The notes beneath the pieces were generated by a model. It saw nothing but the letters and a program-made list of their open reading frames with translations, was not told where the DNA came from and ran no database searches. The position numbers were made by a program, and so were the translations under genes. A DNA stretch of 43,363 nt, from the NCBI GenBank assembly GCA_964194555.1, contig CAXMMT010000075.1:1-43363 (forward strand), given 5' to 3'. Source of the DNA: SZUA-217 sp964194555. Its GTDB lineage: Bacteria > Actinomycetota > Acidimicrobiia > Spongiisociales > ZC4RG35. Position 1 is the first letter of the stretch, and each line of letters starts with the position of its first letter. Below are positions 1 to 8,900 of this stretch, piece after piece.

Positions 1-141
1 GGTGACGGTCCATGGGTTCACATCGACATCGCCGGGCCGGCCCGAAATCGTGAAACGGCTGGTGAGCATGTCAAAGGTGCCTCAGGGGTGGGTGTCCGGA
101 CACTTATCGAGTTGGCCCGTGATATGGCTGAATCCTCCTGA
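1..141 (+). CDS. pepA: Leucyl aminopeptidase (M17), 3' end only
   Basis: Frame 1 is open from the first base to a TGA at 139-141 and encodes the last 46 residues of a protein. The stretch reads WVHIDIAGPAR, then HVKGASGVGVRTLIEL. This is the conserved C-terminal end of M17 cytosol (leucyl) aminopeptidases, where the family has WxHxDIAGPA and GATGxGVRTL. Members are hexameric di-metal exopeptidases that remove N-terminal residues from peptides in the cytoplasm. The metal-binding and catalytic residues lie upstream of the window, so activity cannot be judged. The next gene starts 31 bp downstream on the same strand. Confidence 0.85.
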   Translation, partial: GDGPWVHIDIAGPARNRETAGEHVKGASGVGVRTLIELARDMAESS

Positions 142-172
142 CGATGAACTCGAATACGTAACATCGGTCTGA

Positions 173-1456
173 GTGCGCACTCGTTTCCTCACCTCCGTGG
201 CCATCAGCGACCTGATCGCTCTAGCGATAGCGGTGATCGTGTCTTCGATGCTGGTCTTCGGCACCCCCTGGGCGTGGCAGGCCTCACTACCCGGCTCGGT
301 CTGGCCGATGCTCGGGTTTCTAGTGCTGTCGATGGTCACGATGTCGGCTGTCACCTGGCAAATGTCCGGTCCCGGTGTGCCGCGCCCCACCTATGGGCGG
401 ATGTTGGCCATCGTCGTCGGCACCCTTTTCCTCACCGCCGGGTTCCTGGTGCTTTTCAGAGAGGTCTACTTCTCTCGCTCCTTTCTCGCATACACGTTCG
501 TTATTTGGCTGGTGCTCGCCGCGACTCATCGGGCCGTGCGTCGCCAGCGTCCCTGGATCGAGCAAATCGGGGTCATCACCAACGAGAAGGAGCTTGCCGA
601 CGACTTGAACGAGGCCGACCACGCCCATGTCAAGTGGGTGCTCGACCCGGCCTTCGACGGTCCAATCGATCTGCCTGAGCGTGATGTGACGATCGCCGTC
701 GATCTCCGGGCTGTCCTGTCGGACCGTGTCGCCCGTTACCTGTCCTCGTGTGACGTGGCCGGATACTCGATACGCCCGTTTTCCAGGATCTACGAGGAAC
801 ACACCGGCCGGGTGCCGTTGGTCCATGTGGCCGAGGGTTGGGAGATCTCTGCTCCACTTCTAGAGGTTGGGTATTGGCTGCCAGGTAAGCGATTCTTCGA
901 TCTGCTGCTGACAGTCCTGACGTCGGTCATCTGGGTTCCGCTTGGCCTCGTGGTTGCTGTCTATGTCAAGATGGCCGATCCGGGATTCTCGGTCTTCCGT
1001 CAGGAGAGAGTCGGGCTCAACTCCGATGTCTTCACCATGTTCAAGTTCCGAACCATGGACCTCGATGCCGAAAAGGATGGGCCGCAATTTGCCAAGGAGG
1101 ATGATCCGAGGTTGATCAAGGGTGGTTCCTTCCTTCGAAAGTCGCGACTCGATGAGATTCCCCAATTGTGGAACGTTCTCAAGGGCGACATGACCCTGGT
1201 CGGACCGCGGGCAGAACAGGTCGCCTTCGTTGACGAATTCCGGGCTCAGATCCCTTTCTATGACCATCGTCACATGGTGCGTCCGGGGATCACCGGTTGG
1301 GCTCAGGTCAACTATGGGTATGCCGATGATGAGGCGGAGACCGTCGAGAAGCTGACCTATGACCTCTACTACATCAAGAACATGTCACCCGTGATGGACC
1401 TTCGCATCTTCACAAAGAGCATCTGGACCGTGCTCAGCGGCGCCGGGGCTCGATGA
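173..1456 (+). CDS. Polyprenyl glycosylphosphotransferase (exopolysaccharide sugar transferase)
   Basis: A 427-residue membrane protein starting at GTG. The N-terminal third has about four hydrophobic segments (roughly residues 5-115). A C-terminal bacterial sugar transferase domain (about 235-425) follows, beginning KRFFDLLLT, a reentrant/TM segment followed by the cytosolic catalytic part. Family motifs visible are FKFRTM, LRKSRLDEIPQLWNV, DMTLVGPR and RPGITGWAQVNYGY. Such enzymes transfer a sugar-1-phosphate from a nucleotide sugar to undecaprenyl phosphate, the first step in exopolysaccharide or glycan repeat-unit synthesis. Its last codons overlap the next gene (ATGA, 1453-1456), so the two are translationally coupled. 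A flippase-like partner next door fits a lipid-linked glycan route. The sugar specificity is unknown. Confidence 0.88.
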   Translation: MRTRFLTSVAISDLIALAIAVIVSSMLVFGTPWAWQASLPGSVWPMLGFLVLSMVTMSAVTWQMSGPGVPRPTYGRMLAIVVGTLFLTAGFLVLFREVYFSRSFLAYTFVIWLVLAATHRAVRRQRPWIEQIGVITNEKELADDLNEADHAHVKWVLDPAFDGPIDLPERDVTIAVDLRAVLSDRVARYLSSCDVAGYSIRPFSRIYEEHTGRVPLVHVAEGWEISAPLLEVGYWLPGKRFFDLLLTVLTSVIWVPLGLVVAVYVKMADPGFSVFRQERVGLNSDVFTMFKFRTMDLDAEKDGPQFAKEDDPRLIKGGSFLRKSRLDEIPQLWNVLKGDMTLVGPRAEQVAFVDEFRAQIPFYDHRHMVRPGITGWAQVNYGYADDEAETVEKLTYDLYYIKNMSPVMDLRIFTKSIWTVLSGAGAR

Positions 1457-2673
1457 GCGCACCCGTGATCGAAGCCGAGAAGAGAGGGTTTAGGGCTCCC
1501 GGTACCGGCTTCATGGTGGCCGGCGCTCTGATCGGGGCTGTCGGCGCATATCTGTTCCAGGTCTACGGCGGCCGAACCCTCGGACCCGAGGCATTTGCGC
1601 CTGTGAGCATCCTGTGGACCGCCTTCTTCATTCTGGCGACCGTTCTCCTCGTTCCCGTCGAGCAGTATGTCACCAGGGAAGTCGCCTCGGGTCGTCGGGC
1701 GATACCCAGCGATCTGAGGCCAACACTGGCAATGGCGTCGATCGGTGCTGTGGTTGGCGGAATATTTGTATTTGCGACGCTTGACGACCTGTTCGAAGGG
1801 GATCTTCAGTACGTCGCCCAGATCGTCCTTCTCATGGTCGGCTACTCGCTGCTTTTCGCCGGCAAGGGCGTTCTTGCGGGGAGCAGGCATTTTGCCCAGG
1901 TCGGCTGGGTCCTGGTGATCGAGACTCTGGCTCGGCTGGTGGCCGGGATCGTCGCCATTCAACTTCTCGCAACCGCCACGTCGCTGGGCTGGGCCATGGT
2001 CATCGGTGGTGTCGCAGTCCTGGCTATGAGGTGGTGGCGTTATGACAAGGGTGAGTCGAAGGAGTCTTCCACACCGGCCCGAGGCTTTCTCGCCGGTTAT
2101 GTTGGCGGCACTTCCTCGTCTCAGCTTCTTCTCGGCGGAGCTCCGATCGCCGTGGCAGCGCTGGGGGGATCCCCGGCATTGATCTCGATCGTCTTCGTCA
2201 CTTTCACTCTCTTCCGGGCGCCACTCACACTCATCTTCGCTCTCCAGGGTCGAGTTCTCCCCTATCTGGTCGGGCTGGCGAGAGAGGCCAATCATGCTCA
2301 GTTGGCGCGGATAGCCCGGCTGGTGGTGTTTGGTGGGGCCGGCCTGGCGGTGGTGGGCGGTCTCGTCGGATGGCTCGTGGGCGCCGATGTGGTTGTGCTG
2401 CTCTTCGGTGAGGAGTTCGCCCCCACGGCTACCGTCGCCATGCTGGCTGCCGCCGGGGTGATGGCAGCCGCGGCAGCTCAGATCGCCAGTCAGGTCCTCG
2501 TCGCCGAGGCCAGGACGAGACGTCTCAGCCTCGCCTGGTTGGGTGGACTGGCCGCCGGTGTGCTTGCCCTCTTGGTGCTCCGGGCCGAGCCCGATACGCG
2601 TGTGGCGCTGTCCTTTGCGATTGGGGAGTTCGTGGCGCTCGGCCTGATGGCGGTTCTCGCCACCCGCCGTTAG
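1453..2673 (+). CDS. Polytopic membrane protein, flippase-like (MATE/MOP type)
   Basis: A 406-residue protein made almost entirely of hydrophobic segments (about twelve) joined by short loops, starting at an ATG that overlaps the stop of the sugar transferase. The N-terminal GFMVAGALIGAVGAYLFQVYGGRTLGPEAF resembles polysaccharide exporters of the MOP superfamily (Wzx, MurJ-like), which have GxxxGxxxGxxxxxR(x)LGPE near the first helix. The inferred role is moving a lipid-linked saccharide across the cytoplasmic membrane, supplied by the neighbouring phosphosugar transferase. No single diagnostic catalytic residue exists in this family, so the assignment rests on topology, the N-terminal motif and context. 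Confidence 0.7.
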   Translation: MSAPVIEAEKRGFRAPGTGFMVAGALIGAVGAYLFQVYGGRTLGPEAFAPVSILWTAFFILATVLLVPVEQYVTREVASGRRAIPSDLRPTLAMASIGAVVGGIFVFATLDDLFEGDLQYVAQIVLLMVGYSLLFAGKGVLAGSRHFAQVGWVLVIETLARLVAGIVAIQLLATATSLGWAMVIGGVAVLAMRWWRYDKGESKESSTPARGFLAGYVGGTSSSQLLLGGAPIAVAALGGSPALISIVFVTFTLFRAPLTLIFALQGRVLPYLVGLAREANHAQLARIARLVVFGGAGLAVVGGLVGWLVGADVVVLLFGEEFAPTATVAMLAAAGVMAAAAAQIASQVLVAEARTRRLSLAWLGGLAAGVLALLVLRAEPDTRVALSFAIGEFVALGLMAVLATRR

Positions 2674-2675
2674 CA

Positions 2676-3098
2676 CTAGCCGGGTCGGCTACCAGCGAGA
2701 AGTCGGCTGTGCTCGGCGGCGAGACTAGGCGGGAAACGCCAGCGGAGTTCGAGGGGGACCTCGGGGAAGTGGGCATTCACCACAAGACACCCGTCCTTGC
2801 CGGCGGCCAACCCCGCGCGAATGAGGATTGGCAGGTGTCTGGGTAGCCGCACATCCTCCCCCCTCCCAGCAGCTCGAACCAGACGGAGCAGTTCGGCGAC
2901 GGCACTGGGCCCAATGGCTGCTACCCAGAACCTTCTGACATAAGGATCCGATGGACGGAAGCGACCTTCGCTCTTCGACAGACGAACCGGAATCACCGGG
3001 CGCACCCGGGCGGTCGGCCTGACCGAAGCGCCCGTGTGCCCCACGGCAGTTTCATTCGGAGGACGATTCTGACCGTTGACGGGCGCTTCGGTTCTCAT
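2676..3098 (-). CDS. Hypothetical protein
   Basis: A 140-residue leftward reading frame whose stop (2676-2678) lies 2 bp from the convergent membrane-protein gene. The first 40 residues are Pro/Arg/Val-rich and low in complexity. From about residue 45 onward (GRFRPSDPYVRRFWVAAIGPSA) the sequence looks like a real folded domain with alternating hydrophobic positions, and no competing frame makes sense. I do not recognise the family. The translation start is uncertain: ATG at 3098 has no good Shine-Dalgarno. No membrane segment or signal peptide is visible. Confidence 0.5.
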   Translation of the reverse strand: MRTEAPVNGQNRPPNETAVGHTGASVRPTARVRPVIPVRLSKSEGRFRPSDPYVRRFWVAAIGPSAVAELLRLVRAAGRGEDVRLPRHLPILIRAGLAAGKDGCLVVNAHFPEVPLELRWRFPPSLAAEHSRLLAGSRPG

Positions 3099-3170
3099 AC
3101 CGAGACTTCTACAAGATACTGTTAACTACCGTCAAGTGATGTAGAGAGGTGCGCGAAAGAAATCGTAGAG

Positions 3171-5768
3171 CTAACCATCGTCAGGTGGACCAAGCCTGCC
3201 GACGAAGAGCACGATCGACGCCGACTCAGCGATCTCGACTCCGGGCGGCGGGTTCGTGGAGACGATCCTGTCGACCAGATTCGGGTCGGTGATGTTCACC
3301 TTCTGTTGGAACAGACTCAGTTTCACGCCGGTGCTCAGCTCGAATTCGCGAACCGTCTCGATTGCCTCCTCGATCGTCATGCCCACGAAACTGGGGAGCG
3401 GTGCCAACGGAGGTTCTCCGGTCGACACGAAGATGGTGATGAAGGTGCCTTGACTCACCGTCTCGCCTGGTTCGTGTGACTGGTTGACCACGAGCCCGAC
3501 GGGCTCAAGGGACGCAACCTCGACAATCTCGACATTGAGACGAAACTCGATCCGCAGCAGCTTCCCGGCGTCTTCTTCCTCCAATCCGACAACGACCGGA
3601 ACCTGTGTCGGTGGCGGGATCAGGTAGTCGCGGATGTTGGCGGGCTCGCCGGGAAACTTGGTCTCGGGCAAATCCTCCATCACCACTGTCATGAATTCTC
3701 CCCAGATCGGTGCCGGGATCGAACCTCCGAATACCCGACTGTATGTCTGGCCGTTGGCCACGATGTTTTCCAGCGGCAGCTGCTCTGCTTCGTATCCGAC
3801 CCAAACTGCCGTCGAGTACTCGGGAGTGAAGCCGACATACCATGCATCGAGATAGCTCTGATGAGTTCCGGTCTTGCCTCCGATCCGGGGGGAGCCATCC
3901 TCGAAGCTCTTGTAGGGGTAGCTCCCGAGGGCGCGGGCGGCGGTTCCGATCCGCGGCACCTGAACCAGTGCCCTGCGGGCTGCGGCGAAGATCGCCGCAT
4001 CTGCTACCTGGGTCGTGTCCGCCTCGTGCTCGTAGACGACACTTCCGTCATGGTCGACGATCCTGGAGATGATGTAGTCGTTGGTGTGTGAGCCATTGGT
4101 GGCGAAGTTGGAGTATGCAGATGCCATCTCCAACGTCGAGACGGCCGACGATCCGAGGACAATGGAGAGGACAGGACTGAGCGCCGACTCGGTGACTCCC
4201 ATCCGTCTCGCCATGTCAACGATGTTCTCCGGTCCCGCCGCCTCCGACACCTGGGCGTAGACGGCGTTCACCGACCCATAGGTAGCCGCTTCCAGCGTCA
4301 TCACACCCTTGGAACTGCCGGCATTGCGGACCGTCCAGATATTGGTTCCGTTGGGTGAGCACACGAACTCGCATTGGATCTCGATCGGGCTCTCCCCGCT
4401 CCAGTAGTGGCCCATCGTGTAGCCCTGCTCCAAAAGCGTGACGAGGCCAAACGGCTTGAAGGAAGAACCAGGGTTGCGACGACCTTGGATGGCGAGGTCG
4501 AATTGGCTGAACTCGAAGGGGAGACCCGACGCCATCACTTTCACCTCACCTGTGAGGTTGTCCACCATCGAGATGGCACCGGTGGGTTGGCACGAGTGAA
4601 TCTCGGCGTACTTGGTGTAGAAGGCCAGATTCTCCTCGTAATCATCGAAAAGACTGCGGCATGCTTCGAGGTTCTCCTCGTAGGGCAGGAGGGGAAGCCA
4701 CTGGGTGAGTATTCGGTTGGCTTCCTTCTGGAGACCGAGATCGATGGTGGTGAAGATCTGGAGGCCGCCCCCACCCTCACAGGCGACATCATCGGCCGGG
4801 CATCCGAAGATCGCCCTTTTGCGCTCTTCGTTGGTGTCTCCGAGAAAGGCGAACTCGTCGTCGTTGAGCAGTTCGCGCTTCACTTCGGCGACGACGTGGT
4901 CGGCCTCACCGCGACGGAGCGGGGCATCGATGACACCCAGAGGTTCTCGGGTTGCCCTGAGGGCCTCGGTCTCGGTGATCCACCCCTCCTCCTCCATCTG
5001 GACGATCACGTCGTTGCGACGATCCAGGGTGAACTCGGGACGAGTACGGGGGTTGTATAGAGAAGGGTTGCGAACCAGGACCGCCAGGGCGGCAGCCTCG
5101 TGGATCTCGAGATCATCGAGGTCCTTGCTAAAGAACTCCCTGGCCGCCGTCTGGATTCCATAGGCGCCGGATCCGAAGTAGACCGAGTTCATGTAGAACT
5201 CGAGGATGCGCTCCTTGGAGAAACGGCGCTCCAGTTCGGCCGAGACGAACGCCTCGTTCACCTTGCGGCGAACGGTGAGCTCGCTGCCCACGAAAGCGTT
5301 CTTGACGACCTGCTGGGTGATGGTCGACCCGCCTCGAGTGGTGTCGTATATCAGATTGTCAAAGGCGGCGGAGGCGACAGCGGAGAAGTCGACACCTTCG
5401 TGCTTGAAGAAGTCGGCGTCCTCGGCGGCGAGGATGGCGTAGACGACCATCTCGGGCACGTCCTCGTATGGGACCGGCTCCGAGTTGCGGCCGTCGTGGA
5501 GTTCGTCGAGGACCTCGCCGGAGTCTGCATATATACGGCTGACACGGCTCAGGTCGGGGAGTGTCAGCTCCATGGCCGCAGTTTCAGGCACCCATTCTTC
5601 CTGAAGCTCCTCGAACGTGCCGTAGGCGGAGTTTGCCCCCAGAAACGCGAAAAGGCCGACCCAGCCGGATAGGAGAAGGGACATAGAGAGGAGGGTGGCC
5701 AGGGCGCCAAACCAGCGACCCCGCCTTTCCCTTGCCTCGATTTGGTGGATGAGGGCTTTCCTGGCCAT
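3171..5768 (-). CDS. ponA: Class A penicillin-binding protein with PASTA domains
   Basis: An 865-residue bifunctional peptidoglycan synthase anchored by one TM segment (about residues 20-45). The glycosyltransferase GT51 domain (about 90-275) has the catalytic Glu116 in AAEDADFF, then GGSTITQQ and the RRKVNEAFVSAELE motif. The transpeptidase domain (about 395-700) has SSFK at 435-438 (acyl-enzyme serine), SVN at 499-501 and KTG at 632-634, all intact. Two PASTA repeats follow (about 722-785 and 790-857), which bind muropeptides or beta-lactams in related actinobacterial proteins. It polymerises lipid II into glycan strands and crosslinks them outside the membrane. The gene is divergent from the mutase at 5868, with a 99-bp intergenic region. 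Confidence 0.95.
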   Translation of the reverse strand: MARKALIHQIEARERRGRWFGALATLLSMSLLLSGWVGLFAFLGANSAYGTFEELQEEWVPETAAMELTLPDLSRVSRIYADSGEVLDELHDGRNSEPVPYEDVPEMVVYAILAAEDADFFKHEGVDFSAVASAAFDNLIYDTTRGGSTITQQVVKNAFVGSELTVRRKVNEAFVSAELERRFSKERILEFYMNSVYFGSGAYGIQTAAREFFSKDLDDLEIHEAAALAVLVRNPSLYNPRTRPEFTLDRRNDVIVQMEEEGWITETEALRATREPLGVIDAPLRRGEADHVVAEVKRELLNDDEFAFLGDTNEERKRAIFGCPADDVACEGGGGLQIFTTIDLGLQKEANRILTQWLPLLPYEENLEACRSLFDDYEENLAFYTKYAEIHSCQPTGAISMVDNLTGEVKVMASGLPFEFSQFDLAIQGRRNPGSSFKPFGLVTLLEQGYTMGHYWSGESPIEIQCEFVCSPNGTNIWTVRNAGSSKGVMTLEAATYGSVNAVYAQVSEAAGPENIVDMARRMGVTESALSPVLSIVLGSSAVSTLEMASAYSNFATNGSHTNDYIISRIVDHDGSVVYEHEADTTQVADAAIFAAARRALVQVPRIGTAARALGSYPYKSFEDGSPRIGGKTGTHQSYLDAWYVGFTPEYSTAVWVGYEAEQLPLENIVANGQTYSRVFGGSIPAPIWGEFMTVVMEDLPETKFPGEPANIRDYLIPPPTQVPVVVGLEEEDAGKLLRIEFRLNVEIVEVASLEPVGLVVNQSHEPGETVSQGTFITIFVSTGEPPLAPLPSFVGMTIEEAIETVREFELSTGVKLSLFQQKVNITDPNLVDRIVSTNPPPGVEIAESASIVLFVGRLGPPDDG

Positions 5769-5867
5769 GACAGAGCACCTAGATACTTGACACTCAGGTA
5801 TTCGACGTCACGGGGAGTCGGCGAGTTCCCGAACTACGATCCCCGGGACTGTAAGGATACAAAGGGT

Positions 5868-7433
5868 ATGGCCCAATCTCGTCGCACATCGAGTGACATT
5901 GAGATAGACACCGTCTATTCCGATCCGCCTGACCCCAACCTGATCGGGGAGCCGGGGGAGTTTCCGTTCACGCGTGGCCCATATCCGAGCATGTATCGCG
6001 GTCGACGGTGGACCATGCGCCAGTACGCCGGATTCGGCAACCCGGAGGAGACCAATCGCCGGTTCAAGGATCTTCTCGAGGCCGGGCAAACCGGTCTCAG
6101 TGTCGCCTTCGATCTTCCCACTCAGATGGGTCTCGACTCGGACAATCCTCTTGCAGAGGGAGAGGTGGGCAAGGTCGGAGTCGCTATCGACTCACTCGAC
6201 GACATGCGCCGGCTTCTCGACGGGATTCCCCTCGATGAGGTTTCGACCTCGATGACGATCAATTCGACCGCGCCGATTCTGTTGTTGCTCTATCAGCTTG
6301 TCGCCGAAGAGCGCGGTATCGCTGCCGACCAGCTTCGAGGGACGATCCAGAACGACATTCTCAAGGAATACGTTGCGAGGGGCACCTACATCTACCCGCC
6401 CCGACCGTCGATGCGGCTCATCACGGATGTGTTTGGCTATGCCGACGAGCACCTGCCGCTATGGAACACGATCTCGATCAGCGGATATCACATCAGGGAG
6501 GCCGGAGCCACCGCGGCACAGGAGCTTGCGTTCACCATCGCCAACGGGCTTGCCTATGTGCAGGCTGCGATCGACGCAGGTCTCGACGTTGACGTTTTTG
6601 CTCCGAGGCTCTCTTTCTTCTGGAACAGTCACAACGACTTCTTCGAGGAGGTAGCCAAGTTTCGAGCGGCCCGGCGAATCTGGGCCCGGCACATGCGCGA
6701 CGAGGTAGGGGCGAAGAATCCCAAGTCGTGGGCCATGCGATTTCACACTCAGACGGCCGGTTCGACCCTGACCGCCCAGCAGCCGCTCAACAACGTCGTC
6801 CGGACCACGATCCAGGCTCTCGCTGCCGTTCTGGGAGGCACCCAGTCGTTGCATACCAACTCGTATGACGAAGCCGTGGGTCTGCCCACCGACGAGAGCG
6901 CACTCGTTGCCTTGCGCACACAGCAGGTGATAGCGCACGAGTCGGGTGTTGCCGACACGGTCGATCCGCTCGCCGGCTCATACTTCGTCGAGAAGCTCAC
7001 CAACGAACTTGATTCCAAAGCAGAGGACTTGCTCACCCAGCTTGCTTCCATGGGCGGCGCAATCGTCGCTATCGAGGAGGGGTGGATGCAGGGCCAAATC
7101 GAAGACTCCGCCTACCGCGATGCCCAACGGCAGGGGAGTGGCGAGTCGGTCGTCGTCGGAGTCAACCGGTTCATATCCGACGAGTCAGAGCCCATTCCGG
7201 TGCTCGACATCGACCCGTCCCTCGAGGAGTCACAGAAGGAGTCGGTGAAGGTGTGGCGAGCCGGACGGGATCAAAACGGTGTCACACTGGCTCTCTCACA
7301 GGTTGGCGAAACGGCGGCTACCGAAGAGAATCTGATGAGAGTCATCAAGGGCGCACTGGCAGTTGGTGCGACCGTCGGTGAGATCTCCGACTCACTTCGA
7401 GAGGTCTTCGGGGTCTACCGGCCAACGGGGTAG
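5868..7433 (+). CDS. mcmA1: Methylmalonyl-CoA mutase, catalytic (alpha) chain without B12 domain
   Basis: A 521-residue protein from ATG 5868, preceded by AAGGAT. An upstream in-frame start at 5742 would overlap the divergent PBP coding region and add an unrelated N-terminus, so it is rejected. The family block TRGPYPSMYRGRRWTMRQYAGFG marks the start of the TIM-barrel. Tyr53 (RQYAGF) and Arg171 (VARGTYI) match the residues that set methylmalonyl-CoA specificity in Propionibacterium mutase (Tyr89, Arg207); isobutyryl-CoA mutases have Phe and Gln there. His208 in SGYHIREAG is also kept. The cobalamin-binding domain is absent, so a separate small subunit must exist elsewhere. The enzyme converts methylmalonyl-CoA to succinyl-CoA, downstream of propionyl-CoA carboxylase (compare the genes at 10090-13370). 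Confidence 0.93.
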   Translation: MAQSRRTSSDIEIDTVYSDPPDPNLIGEPGEFPFTRGPYPSMYRGRRWTMRQYAGFGNPEETNRRFKDLLEAGQTGLSVAFDLPTQMGLDSDNPLAEGEVGKVGVAIDSLDDMRRLLDGIPLDEVSTSMTINSTAPILLLLYQLVAEERGIAADQLRGTIQNDILKEYVARGTYIYPPRPSMRLITDVFGYADEHLPLWNTISISGYHIREAGATAAQELAFTIANGLAYVQAAIDAGLDVDVFAPRLSFFWNSHNDFFEEVAKFRAARRIWARHMRDEVGAKNPKSWAMRFHTQTAGSTLTAQQPLNNVVRTTIQALAAVLGGTQSLHTNSYDEAVGLPTDESALVALRTQQVIAHESGVADTVDPLAGSYFVEKLTNELDSKAEDLLTQLASMGGAIVAIEEGWMQGQIEDSAYRDAQRQGSGESVVVGVNRFISDESEPIPVLDIDPSLEESQKESVKVWRAGRDQNGVTLALSQVGETAATEENLMRVIKGALAVGATVGEISDSLREVFGVYRPTG

Positions 7434-7455
7434 ACCAGTACCGTCCCGACGACTC

Positions 7456-8814
7456 ATGAGTGACATCCAAACCCATCTTCTGATCGTCGGAGGGGGCCCA
7501 GCCGGCACCCAGGCGGCGACGACCGCAGCAACCAAGGGTGCCCGAGTGACGCTGATCGAGAAGGACATCGTCGGCGGCGCCGCCCACCTCTGGGATTGCA
7601 TTCCGTCGAAGACTATGGCGGCGAGCGCCTTGAGGCACACTTCGGTTCGCAACGCCGTCAAGCTCGGGTTGGTCAACGATCCCGGTCGGGTCGATCCGAA
7701 GGTTCTTGCCGATCGGATCGCTGAGATCACGGCGGATATCAACACCACCTTGATCAATCTGCTCGACTCTCAAGAAGTCGACATCATCAGAGGAACCGGT
7801 CGGTTCGTCGGTGCAAACGAGGCGATTGTCGAAACCGTCAATGGCGATCGGAGGATCGGTTTCGACAAGGCGCTGATCTCCACCGGGTCGGCTCCTCGTA
7901 TTCCAGATTGGGCAGAGGTGGACCGCGAGCGGGTGTTGACCACGAGAGACTGTTACAACCTTCCCGAGGTGCCGAAACACCTCGTTGTGATTGGCTCGGG
8001 GGTCACCGGTGTCGAGTTCACCCACATCTTCGAGAGCATGGGGGCCGATATCAGTCTGGTGGTTTCCCGTCAGCAGATTCTTCCTCACAGAGATCCCGAG
8101 GTTGCTGCCGTTCTCGAGGAAGATTTCCTGGAGAGGGGAGTCCATCTGGTCATCGGGGCTCGCGCCGAGTCGATCGACCTTACCCCTGATGGAGTCTCTG
8201 TGGTCTGCAACGACGGTCGGGTCATCAGCGGGTCGCACGCACTCCTCGCCGTTGGCTCCGTGCCCCAGACCGATGGCCTTGGGCTCGATGCCGCCGGTGT
8301 CGACACCGATCATGGGTATGTCCCCGTGGACGAGTACCTGCGTACTTCGGTGCCCCACATCTACGCCGCCGGCGATGTCACCGGCCAAATGCCTCTGAGC
8401 TCTGTTGCTTCGATGCAGGGACGCAAGATCGCCCGCCACGCCCTCGACCTCCCGGTCGAGCCGCTGGATTACAGTAAGGTCGCCGAAGCCATCTTCACGG
8501 AGCCGGAGATTGCCTCAGTTGGCCTGGTTGACGTCGAGGCAGCGGCCTTGGGACGAAAGGTCCGCACGACCAAGGTGCCATTCGCCTCGAACGACAGGTC
8601 TGTGTTGCAGCATTTCACCCGGGGGTTTGTGAAAGTGACATCCGATCCGGCCACCGGGGTGGTCCTCGGCGGGACCATCGTCGGCCATCGAGCATCGGAA
8701 TTGATCGGGATCATCGCTTTGGCCGTCCAGGCTCGGGTCTCGGCACAGACCCTGGTCGAGACGCTGATGGTGCACCCTTCGATGACCGAGGCGATCACCG
8801 ACGCCGCCGAGTAG
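7456..8814 (+). CDS. FAD-dependent pyridine nucleotide-disulfide oxidoreductase, LpdA-type (one active-site Cys missing)
   Basis: A 452-residue flavoprotein from ATG 7456, 22 bp after the mutase. The N-terminal FAD-binding motif is GGGPAGTQAA (12-21), a second Rossmann motif IGSGVTGVEF lies mid-protein, and YAAGDVTGQ is the second FAD contact. The C-terminal dimerisation domain ends with HPSMTEAI. Dihydrolipoamide dehydrogenases have GGTCLNVGCIPSK. Here the site reads GGAAHLWDCIPSK, so the first redox Cys is Ala43 and only Cys48 remains. Mycobacterial LpdA (Rv3303c), an NAD(P)H:quinone reductase, has the same loss, so a quinone or other NAD(P)H reductase role is more likely than lipoamide oxidation. 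Substrate unproven. Confidence 0.85.
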   Translation: MSDIQTHLLIVGGGPAGTQAATTAATKGARVTLIEKDIVGGAAHLWDCIPSKTMAASALRHTSVRNAVKLGLVNDPGRVDPKVLADRIAEITADINTTLINLLDSQEVDIIRGTGRFVGANEAIVETVNGDRRIGFDKALISTGSAPRIPDWAEVDRERVLTTRDCYNLPEVPKHLVVIGSGVTGVEFTHIFESMGADISLVVSRQQILPHRDPEVAAVLEEDFLERGVHLVIGARAESIDLTPDGVSVVCNDGRVISGSHALLAVGSVPQTDGLGLDAAGVDTDHGYVPVDEYLRTSVPHIYAAGDVTGQMPLSSVASMQGRKIARHALDLPVEPLDYSKVAEAIFTEPEIASVGLVDVEAAALGRKVRTTKVPFASNDRSVLQHFTRGFVKVTSDPATGVVLGGTIVGHRASELIGIIALAVQARVSAQTLVETLMVHPSMTEAITDAAE

Positions 8815-8865
8815 AGCGCACCGAGCTGTTTTTCAGATTTCTTTGGGATTTTGGCGTTAACCCTC

Positions 8866-8897
8866 TTGACTTTTCTGGTGATCGAACGTATGTTCGA
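8866..8897 (+). promoter_or_regulatory. Promoter with overlapping LexA (SOS) box
   Basis: The -35 hexamer TTGACT (8866-8871), a 17-bp spacer and the -10 hexamer TATGTT (8889-8894) form a good sigma70-type promoter. A perfect actinobacterial LexA box TCGAAC-GTAT-GTTCGA occupies 8882-8897 and covers the -10 element, so bound LexA would block polymerase. The expected transcription start falls about on the ATG at 8901, giving a leaderless mRNA with no Shine-Dalgarno. Confidence 0.85.
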
Positions 8898-8900
8898 GGT

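Noticed and set aside
1369..2676. 435-codon leftward frame opposite the flippase-like gene
   Set aside because: His/Gly/Gln-rich product typical of an antisense shadow of a hydrophobic protein.
5742..5867. N-terminal extension of the mutase from ATG 5742
   Set aside because: It overlaps the divergent PBP start and lies before the family sequence; ATG 5868 has a better context.
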